64,000 bases of DNA from Anaerolineales bacterium (GTDB taxonomy: Bacteria > Chloroflexota > Anaerolineae > Anaerolineales > UBA11579): positions 454,174-518,173 of the forward strand of contig JAJTXV010000001.1 of assembly GCA_021463845.1 (NCBI GenBank). Direction: 5' to 3'. The notes beneath the pieces are model-generated. The model was not told where the DNA came from. It did not search any database and saw only the letters and a list, made by a program, of their open reading frames with translations. The translations under genes were made by a program, and so were the position numbers. Below, in pieces: positions 31,395 to 38,433 of this stretch. Within the stretch, counting starts at the first letter, position 1, and each line of letters starts with the position of its first letter.

Positions 31395-31828
31395 GGCGAC
31401 CCTTGCACCTTCGCCGGCACCACCACCAGCTCAACCAGATCTTCTTCGCCCAGGGAGCGCTCCGCTGAGATGCGGTCGATCCACAGGTCATTCTCAAAGA
31501 TCAGGCCCTGGGCGGCGTCCAGGATGGCTTTGACCTGGTTGTCGAGGTCCTTGGTGTGCAGCCGGCGGCTGACGCAGACGGTGAGCATCACCTGGATGGG
31601 CTGACCATTCTTGAAAAGGGGGAGGGCATCCGCTTGGTGGCCTTTCGCCAGCAGTTGCTGCTTGATGGCGTACTTGAGATCATCCTGGCTGGCCAGGTAG
31701 CGCTGAGCCGGGTTGCGCACCGGCTTGCCATTTTTGACGATGTAGGCGCGGTGCAGGCCGCGGCGCGTCATGCGCACATAGGGCACGACTTCACCGCTGA
31801 GCACGACGGAAACGGCAGAGGGGCTCAC
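31391..31828 (-). CDS. RusA-like Holliday junction resolvase
   Basis: This 145-aa protein matches the RusA family: RRLHTKDLDNQVKAILDAAQG holds the catalytic Asp residues (KDLDN ... D), followed by ENDLWIDRISAER, the second acidic motif. It would cut branched DNA during phage replication and packaging. GTG 31828 is chosen as the start since it overlaps the preceding TGA and has GGGAGG upstream; the longer ORF start at 31882 is inside the upstream gene. Confidence 0.88.
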   Translation of the reverse strand: MSPSAVSVVLSGEVVPYVRMTRRGLHRAYIVKNGKPVRNPAQRYLASQDDLKYAIKQQLLAKGHQADALPLFKNGQPIQVMLTVCVSRRLHTKDLDNQVKAILDAAQGLIFENDLWIDRISAERSLGEEDLVELVVVPAKVQGSP

Positions 31829-32016
31829 GCTGGGACCTCCCACCAACGGTGCAGATAGCCGCTGCCGCCGCACTCGGAGCATGGACCTACGTCAGTGTCG
31901 GGCTCTAAATCCATCCACTGCACAAGCTCGCCGCGTTCGTTATAGTCCTCGCGAACGACCACAACCTGCACCTGGATTTGCACCATGCCGTGATAGCAGT
32001 AAGGGCACTCGCTCAC
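31825..32016 (-). CDS. Small double-CxxC zinc protein
   Basis: This is a 63-aa protein with CPYCYHG near the N-terminus and CSECGGSGYLH near the C-terminus, a DnaJ-like zinc-finger pair separated by a beta hairpin. Coupled to both neighbours. Possibly an accessory factor of the resolvase, but this is not shown. Confidence 0.65.
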   Translation of the reverse strand: MSECPYCYHGMVQIQVQVVVVREDYNERGELVQWMDLEPDTDVGPCSECGGSGYLHRWWEVPA

Positions 32017-32960
32017 GCTGGCACCTCATTCCACTCGCGGCGGCCTAGCAGACGGCCGGCCGGTTTTTTGCCGGCGCGCAACATCTCGTAGCCCGGGGCG
32101 AAGACGTCCGCCAGGTCAGCGAGGGTCAGGGTAGGGGTGCTGGCCAGCTCTACGAATTCGTCGGGCAGCTCGCGGCGTGGCACCCACTCGCCCCATTGCT
32201 TGAAGAAAAACGGCACGCCGGCAGCCAGGCACTGATCCCGCAGAGTATAGGCATGGTCCGGGTGCATAGGGCGGGCGTCCGGGCCACTCTCGCCGCCGGC
32301 GATGACCCAGTCGATCTTTGTGCGCCTCCCATTGTCAAAATAGCCTCGCAGCGATTCAAAGAACCTTGGGCTGTCATCTCCTACGAGCACAGTTTCGTTT
32401 GCAGGCCTGGCCCAATGGACACGGGTCAAATCCACCGAGCCCAGCAGTGGTTCACAGCTGAGGAAGCGCACGCGGCAAGGCACGTGCAACAACGCAGGGA
32501 TGCGCTTGTCAGCGGTCTCCTGGTCCTCGACGCTGGTGCCTATCCAGACGTTGGCGGGGTAACCTAGAGAAGCCCAACTCAATGGAATTTGTCGCTTGAT
32601 GTTCTCCGGCCGCTTGGTGAGCAGTAGCCAGTCCAGGTGTGGCGTGGCTTCGATGAGCTCGAACAGGCGCGCACGAGGCTCTACCAGATCCGGCCGATCC
32701 TCGAAGACGTCGCAGAAGCTGCCGCAGAACACACGCCGGCGCTCGCCGGCCGCGGCCGCCTTCTTGTTCCAGCTGAGCGGCTTTTTCCAGTAGGCCTCGC
32801 TCGTCACCGGCCGCGGCGCGCTGACGCCCCAGATGTGCTTGCCGAAGCGCTCACTCTCGCGCTCGGCGTAGCAATGCTTGCAGCCGGCCGAGACCTTGAC
32901 GCAGCCCATCCAGGGGTTGAAGGTGTGATGGCACCACTCGATGCCGGTGCGCTCACCCAT
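32013..32960 (-). CDS. DUF5131 / phage Gp37-Gp68 family protein
   Basis: This 315-aa protein matches the family annotated as DUF5131 or phage Gp37/Gp68. It begins TGIEWCHHTFNPWMGCVKVS and has GCKHCYAE, in which the Cys residues are placed as in a radical-SAM-like cluster, then FCGSFCDVFED, WLLLTKRPEN, IGTSVEDQ and a C-terminal WVIAGGESGPDARPMHPD and FFFKQWGEW. The substrate is not known. It is common in phages and mobile elements. Confidence 0.85.
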   Translation of the reverse strand: MGERTGIEWCHHTFNPWMGCVKVSAGCKHCYAERESERFGKHIWGVSAPRPVTSEAYWKKPLSWNKKAAAAGERRRVFCGSFCDVFEDRPDLVEPRARLFELIEATPHLDWLLLTKRPENIKRQIPLSWASLGYPANVWIGTSVEDQETADKRIPALLHVPCRVRFLSCEPLLGSVDLTRVHWARPANETVLVGDDSPRFFESLRGYFDNGRRTKIDWVIAGGESGPDARPMHPDHAYTLRDQCLAAGVPFFFKQWGEWVPRRELPDEFVELASTPTLTLADLADVFAPGYEMLRAGKKPAGRLLGRREWNEVPA

Positions 32961-33165
32961 GCTTTTCTCTCAACCCCGCCAGCATCTGCTGTGGCATGTG
33001 GCCGATATGAAAGCCGCCGCAGAACTTGCACTTGTAATAGTGCATCGAGATTCGGCCAGGCTTGCGCGACCTGAGATCGCTTTTAGCCTGCTGTGCCGCC
33101 TGTTCAGTGGAGTAGCGAATCTTGCTACTGCAAGAACGCCTGCGGATCCTGCGTTTACTTGCCAT
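32953..33165 (-). CDS. Small CxxC...HxxH zinc-ribbon protein
   Basis: This 70-aa very basic protein ends with YYKCKFCGGFHIGH, a compact zinc site, after a helical stretch with AQQAKSDLRSR. Related short proteins are common near phage replication genes. Overlaps both neighbours. Probably nucleic-acid binding. Confidence 0.65.
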   Translation of the reverse strand: MASKRRIRRRSCSSKIRYSTEQAAQQAKSDLRSRKPGRISMHYYKCKFCGGFHIGHMPQQMLAGLREKHG

Positions 33166-33541
33166 CCAGCCCTACTACAATGTCGTCGACACACTTGAAG
33201 TCATTGAAGAGACCCCATGTGAGCCCAGCAAATAGGCTCTTGTAGCTCAGCGTCACCGGGCGCTTGTCACGAGCCGCCTGGGCTAACGCTTCGGCCAAAG
33301 CTACTTGATCATGCTGGATGCAATAGAACTCTTCTTGCGAGGACGCAAGGTCGGTCTTGACCCAAACAATGTAGTTCTTGTCCCACGGCGTGTTGTTCTT
33401 CTGAACGGCTGTTACGAAGACAACATGCTCGCCACTGCCGGTTTCGAACGCAAAGGGAAGTAGAAGGGCACCGATCACAGCCACACAGCAAAGCAGGGAC
33501 AAGGCCACAAACAAATCACTGATTTCAAAATTCTTGAACAT
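33155..33541 (-). CDS. Membrane-anchored hypothetical protein
   Basis: This 128-aa protein starts at MFKNFEIS (33541), where AAAGGAG lies 6 nt upstream, rather than at 33559. One membrane segment (LFVALSLLCCVAVIGALLL) lies at residues ~9-30, followed by an extracytoplasmic or soluble alpha/beta domain. Function unknown. Confidence 0.62.
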   Translation of the reverse strand: MFKNFEISDLFVALSLLCCVAVIGALLLPFAFETGSGEHVVFVTAVQKNNTPWDKNYIVWVKTDLASSQEEFYCIQHDQVALAEALAQAARDKRPVTLSYKSLFAGLTWGLFNDFKCVDDIVVGLDGK

Positions 33542-33590
33542 GTAAAGCTCCTTTTTCATTACTCAACGAGTTATTAGGCCAGTGGCTTCA

Positions 33591-33722
33591 TCAACCTGCC
33601 AACAAGAACAGCGACACTGGCAGGGAAAAGAGGCACAGGAATGCGGATAACAAAATGACGACTATCGTCACCACCACACCGATCGCAAACGATGCTAGAG
33701 GATCCGGTGTTTGTTTTCTCAT
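33591..33722 (-). CDS. 43-aa membrane protein, unlisted
   Basis: An ATG at 33722 overlaps the upstream stop (ATGA) and opens a 43-codon frame: a polar start (MRKQTPDPL) and then an almost wholly hydrophobic helix (FAIGVVVTIVVILLSAFLC...). It is missed by the ORF track, whose 33574-33837 entry here is a shadow frame. The overlap and the clean hydrophobic profile support it. Function unknown; superinfection exclusion is one option for such peptides. Confidence 0.6.
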   Translation of the reverse strand: MRKQTPDPLASFAIGVVVTIVVILLSAFLCLFSLPVSLFLLAG

Positions 33723-34069
33723 GCCGGCACCAGGTCAGGGTCGCCGTCGCCAGCGGGCTGATCCACGGGGTAGGGCGGCTCATCATCGGGAGCGCTAGAC
33801 GGCAGCAGATGCTCGCCACGGGCCTTGGAGAGCGCATTTGCTATCTTCGCAAGCAGCTCCTCTTCAAATGAATCGGGAAGGCGATCGCCAGCATATGCAT
33901 GCTCAAAAAGCTCTGTGCGGGCTGCATCCAGAGCGTTATACAAATCTGGCGCCGCCGCGATCAGGTGATTATTCGCCTCGCCAGCCACGACTTCGCCATT
34001 CCCGTTCAGCAGGGTTCCGGGGAAGGCGTCCCAGTGCCAGGGGCCAGGCGTGAATTTTGGTTCGCTCAT
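33719..34069 (-). CDS. Hypothetical phage protein (TPGPW type)
   Basis: This 116-aa protein starts MSEPKFTPGPWHWD at 34069. The start FTPGPW followed by NNHLIAAAPDLYNALDAAR is a pattern seen in many phage proteins of unknown function. The Pro/Asp-rich C-terminus ends overlapping the 43-aa gene. Confidence 0.68.
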   Translation of the reverse strand: MSEPKFTPGPWHWDAFPGTLLNGNGEVVAGEANNHLIAAAPDLYNALDAARTELFEHAYAGDRLPDSFEEELLAKIANALSKARGEHLLPSSAPDDEPPYPVDQPAGDGDPDLVPA

Positions 34070-34314
34070 TTTTGCTCTGTAGATGGCTCGGGCGACTCGA
34101 TCTGAAACGCGTGCCAAGATCGGTTCCCTTCCCATAGGATGGAGCCGCGGACGCGTTGACACGTGAAGCAAACCTGTGTGAGGGTGTGCATGAACGTAGA
34201 GAAAATTGCTTGCTGCACGTGCTTCCCCTCGCAGTTTTTGATGTGCTGCTTTACTTGCTCTTGGGGAAGCAGCTCGTATTGGAACTTCAACTCAGACACG
34301 TTAGGACTTACCAT
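34066..34314 (-). CDS. Hypothetical early protein
   Basis: This 82-aa protein has two Cys pairs widely spaced (NCEGKH; VCFTCQRVRG), a possible zinc site. It overlaps the genes on both sides. Not recognised. Confidence 0.58.
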   Translation of the reverse strand: MVSPNVSELKFQYELLPQEQVKQHIKNCEGKHVQQAIFSTFMHTLTQVCFTCQRVRGSILWEGNRSWHAFQIESPEPSTEQK

Positions 34315-34573
34315 TCTTTATCTCCTTGAAGAAGTGTTGGATGTCTTCGATTGCGGTGAGACGGATGCACAGGATCAGCTCGCTGAAGATTGCCGCAACG
34401 AGCTTCAGTGCGGCTGGAAGCGGCAGTAATGCAATTGCATCAGTCTCAGCCGTTTCTTCGCCTTTCTCGATGATTTCCAGCCACACCCCGGGCAACTCGC
34501 CTTCAAACATTGCTCTGTTGGCGTGAATTGCGATGTTTCCATACGCGGTTTTGATTATTGGCCGTTCGCTCAT
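34301..34573 (-). CDS. Hypothetical early protein
   Basis: This 90-aa protein begins MSERPIIKTAYGNIAIHANR and has a hydrophobic helix (LPLPAALKLVAAIFSELIL) in its second half that could be membrane-associated. Not recognised. Overlaps both neighbours. Confidence 0.58.
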   Translation of the reverse strand: MSERPIIKTAYGNIAIHANRAMFEGELPGVWLEIIEKGEETAETDAIALLPLPAALKLVAAIFSELILCIRLTAIEDIQHFFKEIKNGKS

Positions 34574-35169
34574 TGTTCCTCCTCAGAGCTGCCAGAGGCC
34601 TCGGCTCGTAGCAGGCGGTCGATTTCTGCCGCTATCAGCGCGCCGGCTTTGACGAGATCGCGCTTACGGTCAGTGTGCTTCTTGTTGAAGTCTGTGTCCC
34701 AGTTTTCTGGCCACAGGCCAGCGAGCAAGCTTGAGCTATAGAGATCCCACGCTTCCTCTGGCAGAGCGTAATAAGCAGCTGCCCAAGCCAACTCCTCGTC
34801 AGTGTTGCGCTGGTCATCATGCTCGGCAGACCACCCTTCTTCGTTGATCTGGCGCTGGCGTTCTTCCAGGATCATTTGGGCGCCGGACAGCCGCGCCCGT
34901 TGCAGGGCTTGGTCTGCCATTTCGGGACTCTTCCCAACAACCTCGCGTAATTCTGCGTCGTCAAAGTCTGCCGGAACCTCCTGCACACTGGCGAGTACGT
35001 GAAAGCGCTGACCGTCATGCATGTAAACCAAGACCTGCGAAGTGGGGATTTCGCCCAGGATCAACTGGCCACCCGGCGGATAGACTTGGCGGACAGAGGC
35101 ATGACGTCCCAGTTCTTCAGCCAGCTGCTTCAGCATTTCCTTCTCAATCAACCTTGCTAAATCGACCAT
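34570..35169 (-). CDS. EaA-like phage protein
   Basis: This 199-aa protein has in its C-terminal half the block ILEERQRQINEEGWS-EHDD-ELAWAAAYYALP and WDTDFNKKHTDRKRDLVKAGALI (given as fragments), typical of the EaA/EaB-type phage proteins of unknown function. The N-terminal half is a separate alpha/beta domain. Ribosome site GAGGAGG. Confidence 0.7.
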   Translation of the reverse strand: MVDLARLIEKEMLKQLAEELGRHASVRQVYPPGGQLILGEIPTSQVLVYMHDGQRFHVLASVQEVPADFDDAELREVVGKSPEMADQALQRARLSGAQMILEERQRQINEEGWSAEHDDQRNTDEELAWAAAYYALPEEAWDLYSSSLLAGLWPENWDTDFNKKHTDRKRDLVKAGALIAAEIDRLLRAEASGSSEEEQ

Positions 35170-35565
35170 GCTTCCTCCTCAAACAACTCAGATTGCAAAT
35201 AGGGTTCCTGCATCCACCTGGCGCAGGCCTCGACGTAGGGCAGCACGCGGCGGGCGTACACCGTCAACGCCCCCCCGTGAAATTTCGTACAAGGCGCGCA
35301 GCACGTGGCGCCGCTTGATTGCTGTATCCACATACTTGTCGCCACGCTGGCGGGCGCGTGTGCGCCGCGTCAGGTAGTCAGCACACAGCTGGCGATACCA
35401 GGCCGGGTTGCGGCTCTCGACCACGCGGATCTTGTGGCCACTGTGGCGCGGCTCGGGCGCCACAACCAGCACCACCCGCAGCCGCTGGCCTTCCAGCTGG
35501 CGCGCCATGAACTCGGCGGCCGTTGCTGTAGAAACACGCTGGATGGGCGCGACGAGGGCGATCAA
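35157..35565 (-). pseudogene. Hypothetical gene with probable frameshift in a G7 run
   Basis: The frame from TTG 35565 reads as a normal protein (IALVAPIQRV... HVLRALYEISR) up to a run of seven G (C on +, 35270-35276). It then turns Arg/Pro rich and stops at 35188. In the other frame the sequence after the run reads ALTVYARRVLPYVEACARW and stops at 35157, overlapping the next gene by 13 bases as its neighbours do. A one-base change in the run, by sequencing error, mutation or programmed slippage, would restore a ~135-aa protein. Family not recognised. Confidence 0.6.
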
Positions 35566-35843
35566 GCAATCTCCTCACGGGTCCAATCACCGTTGCGGCT
35601 TCCGACAGCATTGAGAAGCACGCGAAAAAGAAGGTCCCAAACTCCACGGACTTTTCGTGGGAATTTCGTGATCCGCCCCACCCGGAAGACGCGCCCGCCT
35701 GCATCCATGAGCTTGTACTGGTACGAGCCTTGGCTGCCCTGGGATTGAACGCTGTCGGTGCCATCGTTCCAGATATCCGCACGCCACGTCTTGTTGCGGC
35801 TTGGGTTGATGGCGCTTACCAGCTGCACTGTCACCTTGATCAT
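35562..35843 (-). CDS. Hypothetical phage protein
   Basis: This 93-aa beta-rich protein (IKVTVQLVSAIN, ADIWNDGTDSVQS, YQYKLMDAGGRVFRVGRI) belongs to a type I have seen in phage early regions without assigned function. It overlaps the frameshifted gene by TTGA. Confidence 0.6.
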   Translation of the reverse strand: MIKVTVQLVSAINPSRNKTWRADIWNDGTDSVQSQGSQGSYQYKLMDAGGRVFRVGRITKFPRKVRGVWDLLFRVLLNAVGSRNGDWTREEIA

Positions 35844-35845
35844 GC

Positions 35846-36070
35846 CTAGCGCAACCGCTCCACATAGTCGGGGTGAATATGTGCGCCCTCGCTGGCCATT
35901 GCCTCCGCGGCCAGGCGGTCACGCTCAGCCTCTCCCAGCTCGTCAATGCCCTGCTGAGCAGCGTCGCGGATACGCTTTAGCTCAAGAAGAGCGCCTTCCG
36001 GGCTTTGTCTGCCCCAGGAGTAGCGAATGCTAGCGATCGCTGTAATAGCGATTTGAGAAAAAGTCCTCAT
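35846..36070 (-). CDS. Hypothetical early protein
   Basis: This is a 74-aa protein starting at MRTFSQIAIT (36070), where GGAGG precedes the ATG and ATGA overlaps the replication gene stop. The N-terminus is weakly hydrophobic and the rest is a charged helix. Function unknown. Confidence 0.58.
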   Translation of the reverse strand: MRTFSQIAITAIASIRYSWGRQSPEGALLELKRIRDAAQQGIDELGEAERDRLAAEAMASEGAHIHPDYVERLR

Positions 36071-36822
36071 GAACCCTCCTCTAGGGAAACAAAGCGAAGC
36101 GTGATGTTTTGATTGCAAATGCCAGCCAGGGAGCGCTGCAGAGTTGACGTCAGCCGGCTTTCAGCCAGCGCGCACGCTTCTGCATCAGGCAGTCCAACGG
36201 AGAACACGCCGGCCTCTAAGCTGAGAGGCGTGGCGTATAGGGTCGCTAGGTCGAATAAGATCTTGGAGACGCCGGATGGCATACGGCCGGTGCCATCAGC
36301 CACGCCGGCGCCAGTCAGGGCTTTCTCCCACACCTCTACAAGAGGGTCGGGCCTGTTTTTATTACTGTGATATGTGGTATGTGGATTCAATGTAGGAGTG
36401 ACACTTTTTGTGTAAATCTGGATGTCACTCTGGATGTCACTCTGAGAATCCAGACTGGCAGGATCTTGCCAGTCTGGGCCATTTTTAGTACCCCCATATG
36501 TGGCCTGTGTGTTGTAGACCTTCCCAGAGTACTCGCGGGGGTTGACCCACTTCATGATCTTGATCCGCAGGCCGTGCTGCTTGCGCTCGCACTCGATGTA
36601 ACCGTGCTCTTCGAGCTTGACGCGTTGAGCGCGAACAGTTCGCTGCTCCATCTCCATTTCCTCGGCCGCGCCAGCATCGGTCCAGTCCCAAATAATGCCG
36701 GTCTCCCAGTCGGCGATATTGAGCATGTGGAAAAACAGCCAGACAGCCATGCCCATCTGTTGGCGGTGCTTTGGGTCGGCAGAGAGACCAACCTTGAGCT
36801 TGATCCAGGTTTTACGCGCCAT
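36067..36822 (-). CDS. Replication initiation (O-like) protein
   Basis: This 251-aa protein has an N-terminal winged-helix domain (WIKLKVGLSADPKH..., WDWTDAGAAEEMEMEQRTVRAQRVKLEEHGYIE), a Ser/Thr/Pro/Asn-rich linker (~residues 105-155) and a C-terminal domain beginning PDPLVEVWEKALTG. This is the domain layout of phage replication initiators of the O/DnaD type, which bind the phage origin and load helicase. The linker DNA is notable for AT richness and may contain origin iterons; I did not find clear ones. Confidence 0.72.
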   Translation of the reverse strand: MARKTWIKLKVGLSADPKHRQQMGMAVWLFFHMLNIADWETGIIWDWTDAGAAEEMEMEQRTVRAQRVKLEEHGYIECERKQHGLRIKIMKWVNPREYSGKVYNTQATYGGTKNGPDWQDPASLDSQSDIQSDIQIYTKSVTPTLNPHTTYHSNKNRPDPLVEVWEKALTGAGVADGTGRMPSGVSKILFDLATLYATPLSLEAGVFSVGLPDAEACALAESRLTSTLQRSLAGICNQNITLRFVSLEEGS

Positions 36823-37098
36823 CTACGCCACGTCCACTTTCGCCGGAGGCGTGTAGATCTCACCAGGCAGTGAGATGTGACGCGAAGAAAAGTCCTGAGC
36901 GATGCTGATATGGCCGCTTGCCTGCAGCTGGCGTAGGTAGTACCTCAGGACAGAAGTGCTGCTAACGCCTGTGAGCGCACATAGCTCGCGAATGCTGGGG
37001 GAGAGGCCGCCATGCTCCACCTTGTAGCGACGAATGGCTTGGTAGACCTGACCCAGTTTCGGGTTTATGGGCTTCTGCTTTGCTTTCACTGCAGCCAT
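36823..37098 (-). CDS. LexA DNA-binding domain-only protein
   Basis: This 91-aa protein aligns by eye with the LexA N-terminal winged helix: GQVYQAIRRY, then LSPSIRELCALTGVSSTSV, then LRQLQASGHISI and a final RHISLP strand. It ends without the S24 autoprotease domain, so it could not be cleaved after RecA activation. It may bind LexA-type boxes such as that at 7844-7857. Directly upstream of the replication initiator in one operon, it fits an early regulator. Confidence 0.75.
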   Translation of the reverse strand: MAAVKAKQKPINPKLGQVYQAIRRYKVEHGGLSPSIRELCALTGVSSTSVLRYYLRQLQASGHISIAQDFSSRHISLPGEIYTPPAKVDVA

Positions 37099-37244
37099 CC
37101 CAGCACAAATGCCAGGTAGAACAGCGCCGGCAGAAGGCTTGCGGCGACAATGAGGTGAGCGCGCTTGGCGCCAGTTGGTCGTTGTTGCAGGTCTTGGCGA
37201 TCCTCTTCCATGTCATCCTCGTGAAACAGTGGGCGAAAAATCAT
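37086..37244 (-). CDS. 52-aa membrane protein, unlisted
   Basis: The ATG at 37244 overlaps the upstream stop (ATGA), and the frame runs 52 codons: an acidic/polar first half (FHEDDMEEDRQDLQQ) and a C-terminal membrane helix (LIVAASLLPALFYLAFVLG). Its stop overlaps the LexA-like start region. Too short for the ORF track. Function unknown. Confidence 0.6.
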   Translation of the reverse strand: MIFRPLFHEDDMEEDRQDLQQRPTGAKRAHLIVAASLLPALFYLAFVLGWLQ

Positions 37245-37615
37245 GTGGTGACCAGTGCGTCCGCAAGGCGTAACTGATCTGGGTTCTCAAGGTCGGCGTA
37301 CATTTCCTGTGCACGCACGCGGCGGGACATGTTGCTGATACGCTTCTTGTCCTTGGCCAAATGCTGGCGCAGCTCCTCTTTGTCGCGAGCACTGAAGTAT
37401 CCGGAGCGCAACGAGCCGACGATCCAGCATCCGCGCTTTTCTAGGCGGAGCTCCTCCAACATGTCGCGCATCTTGCGATCACTCACGTTGGCATTCAGCC
37501 GAAAGCACAGCTCCTCTTTCAGGCGCGAACGCTTTATGCGGTTCTCGTGGCCAACATGCTCAGCCAGGATGTTGCAGAGGAAGAACTTGATGTGTGCGTC
37601 CAGGCTTTGTGACAT
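37241..37615 (-). CDS. Hypothetical early helix-turn-helix protein
   Basis: This 124-aa protein has a winged-helix look: LKEELCFRLNANVSDRKMRDMLEELRLEKRGCWIVGS fits helix, recognition helix and wing (pattern only). The C-terminus is basic and charged. It lies in the early operon and may regulate it. Confidence 0.6.
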   Translation of the reverse strand: MSQSLDAHIKFFLCNILAEHVGHENRIKRSRLKEELCFRLNANVSDRKMRDMLEELRLEKRGCWIVGSLRSGYFSARDKEELRQHLAKDKKRISNMSRRVRAQEMYADLENPDQLRLADALVTT

Positions 37616-37618
37616 CGC

Positions 37619-37885
37619 TTAGCCTTTTGCCAGCGCGGCCTCGATATTGCCGATTGACTTGGTCTTGCCGCAGCGAGCGCAAAACTTGAAATTGAATGAA
37701 GCTTTTCGCTTCGGGTCATTGCCCAGCTGCTGCCCTTTGCGAACAAACCGCCAGGCATGTTTTGCAGTACAAGCGTTGCGGCGTGCGTAGCGCGTAAACC
37801 TGCGCACCAAGCTTTGGTTCTTTGCTCGAAGCGGATTTGGTCCGCTGCGCTTTGCAACAAACTTTGGATCTGGATTAGTCGGCAT
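37619..37885 (-). CDS. Small basic zinc-ribbon protein, first gene of early operon
   Basis: This 88-aa protein is strongly basic (many Arg/Lys in residues 10-60) and has one CARCGK motif near residue 70 with a Cys upstream. AGGAG lies before the ATG. Being the first gene of the long - array it may bind nucleic acid. Function unknown. Confidence 0.6.
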   Translation of the reverse strand: MPTNPDPKFVAKRSGPNPLRAKNQSLVRRFTRYARRNACTAKHAWRFVRKGQQLGNDPKRKASFNFKFCARCGKTKSIGNIEAALAKG

Positions 37886-37983
37886 CTGTTCTCCTGTGGC
37901 CGGCGGCTGCCAGGCGCCGCCGGCCTGCGCCGGAATGGAGAAAGTGAGGTGATCACGCCTGGCCGCGTTTGTTGCTGCGCCCT

Positions 37984-38052
37984 AACACCTGAGCCGCAAG
38001 CGGCTACCGCAAGGGGCTAGGATGCAAGGCATCCCTGTTCAGTGTTAGTGGC
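37984..38052. other. Branched inverted-repeat structure
   Basis: CTAACAC and GTGTTAG close a domain that contains the palindrome AGCCGC-AA-GCGGCT and the hairpin GGATGC/GCATCC. It does not fold as a tRNA. It lies in the leader of the early operon, next to the phage tRNA. Confidence 0.5.
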
Positions 38053-38057
38053 ACAAA

Positions 38058-38129
38058 TAGCGCGAGGTGGATTCGAACCACCGGCCTCGAGGTTATGAGC
38101 CTCGCGAGCTGCCGCTGCTCTACCGCGCT
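38058..38129 (-). tRNA. Phage-encoded tRNA-Met (CAU)
   Basis: The - strand folds as a full cloverleaf: acceptor AGCGCGG/TCGCGCT, D arm GAGC...GCTC, anticodon stem CGAGG/CCTCG around CTCATAA (anticodon CAU), T arm GGTGG-TTCGAAT-CCACC and discriminator A. CCA is not encoded. The sequence differs from the host tRNA-Met fragment at 38434-38479. CAU could also be read as Ile2 after lysidine modification, which the sequence cannot decide. Confidence 0.9.
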
Positions 38130-38132
38130 GTG

Positions 38133-38160
38133 CCCGAGCCAGTTCGCCTGCTGGCTCGGG
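38133..38160. repeat. Inverted repeat beside phage tRNA
   Basis: CCCGAGCCAG / CTGGCTCGGG with an 8-nt loop, 4 bases from the tRNA 5' end. Confidence 0.7.
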
Positions 38161-38209
38161 GTACTGCATTCTTCAGAGAGGAGAAGAATTGGGCGCTGTG
38201 ATCAGACAC

Positions 38210-38331
38210 CCATCCACGGCTGCGGGGCGCCCTCCTCGCCTCGTAGCCGTGGATGGAAGCCCGATCGGGTACAGGCGCCCAGGCCAGCCCTGCAACAGGT
38301 GAGGGTGGCACCCGGTGCAGGACTGGCCTGG
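38210..38331. ncRNA. Possible structured RNA at prophage end
   Basis: Two long imperfect or perfect stems lie side by side: CCATCCACGGCT/AGCCGTGGATGG (38210-38256) and CCAGGCCAG-x-CCTGCA/TGCAGG-x-CTGGCCTGG (38279-38331). No supported ORF crosses them. Terminator-like hairpins follow on the + side (GATAG/CTATC-TTTT at 38375-38391) and on the - side. Strand and function are undecided. Confidence 0.4.
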
Positions 38332-38347
38332 AGGTCTGTGAGGGGAA

Positions 38348-38373
38348 TAAAAAGACACCCGGGCCGGGTGTCT
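38348..38373 (-). terminator. Intrinsic terminator, minus strand
   Basis: AGACACCCG / CGGGTGTCT with a 3-nt loop is followed on the - strand by TTTTTATT. It would stop transcription entering the prophage from the host side. Confidence 0.7.
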
Positions 38374-38433
38374 CGATAGTCGCTATCTTTTCAGGGGATC
38401 AGGGTTGAATGCCGAGTAAGTTTGTCAAGGTCG

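Noticed and set aside
32013-33165. Phage defence or anti-CRISPR locus
   Set aside because: Small Cys-rich proteins and DUF5131 occur here, but nothing resembles a known defence or anti-defence family, so no such claim is made.
33574-33837. 87-aa ORF on the - strand
   Set aside because: Its start lies inside the upstream gene and its composition is poor; the 43-aa frame in the same place has an ATGA overlap and a clean membrane helix.
37984-38052. Possible second tRNA
   Set aside because: A 7-bp closing stem exists, but there are no D and T arms and no anticodon loop of seven bases in place.
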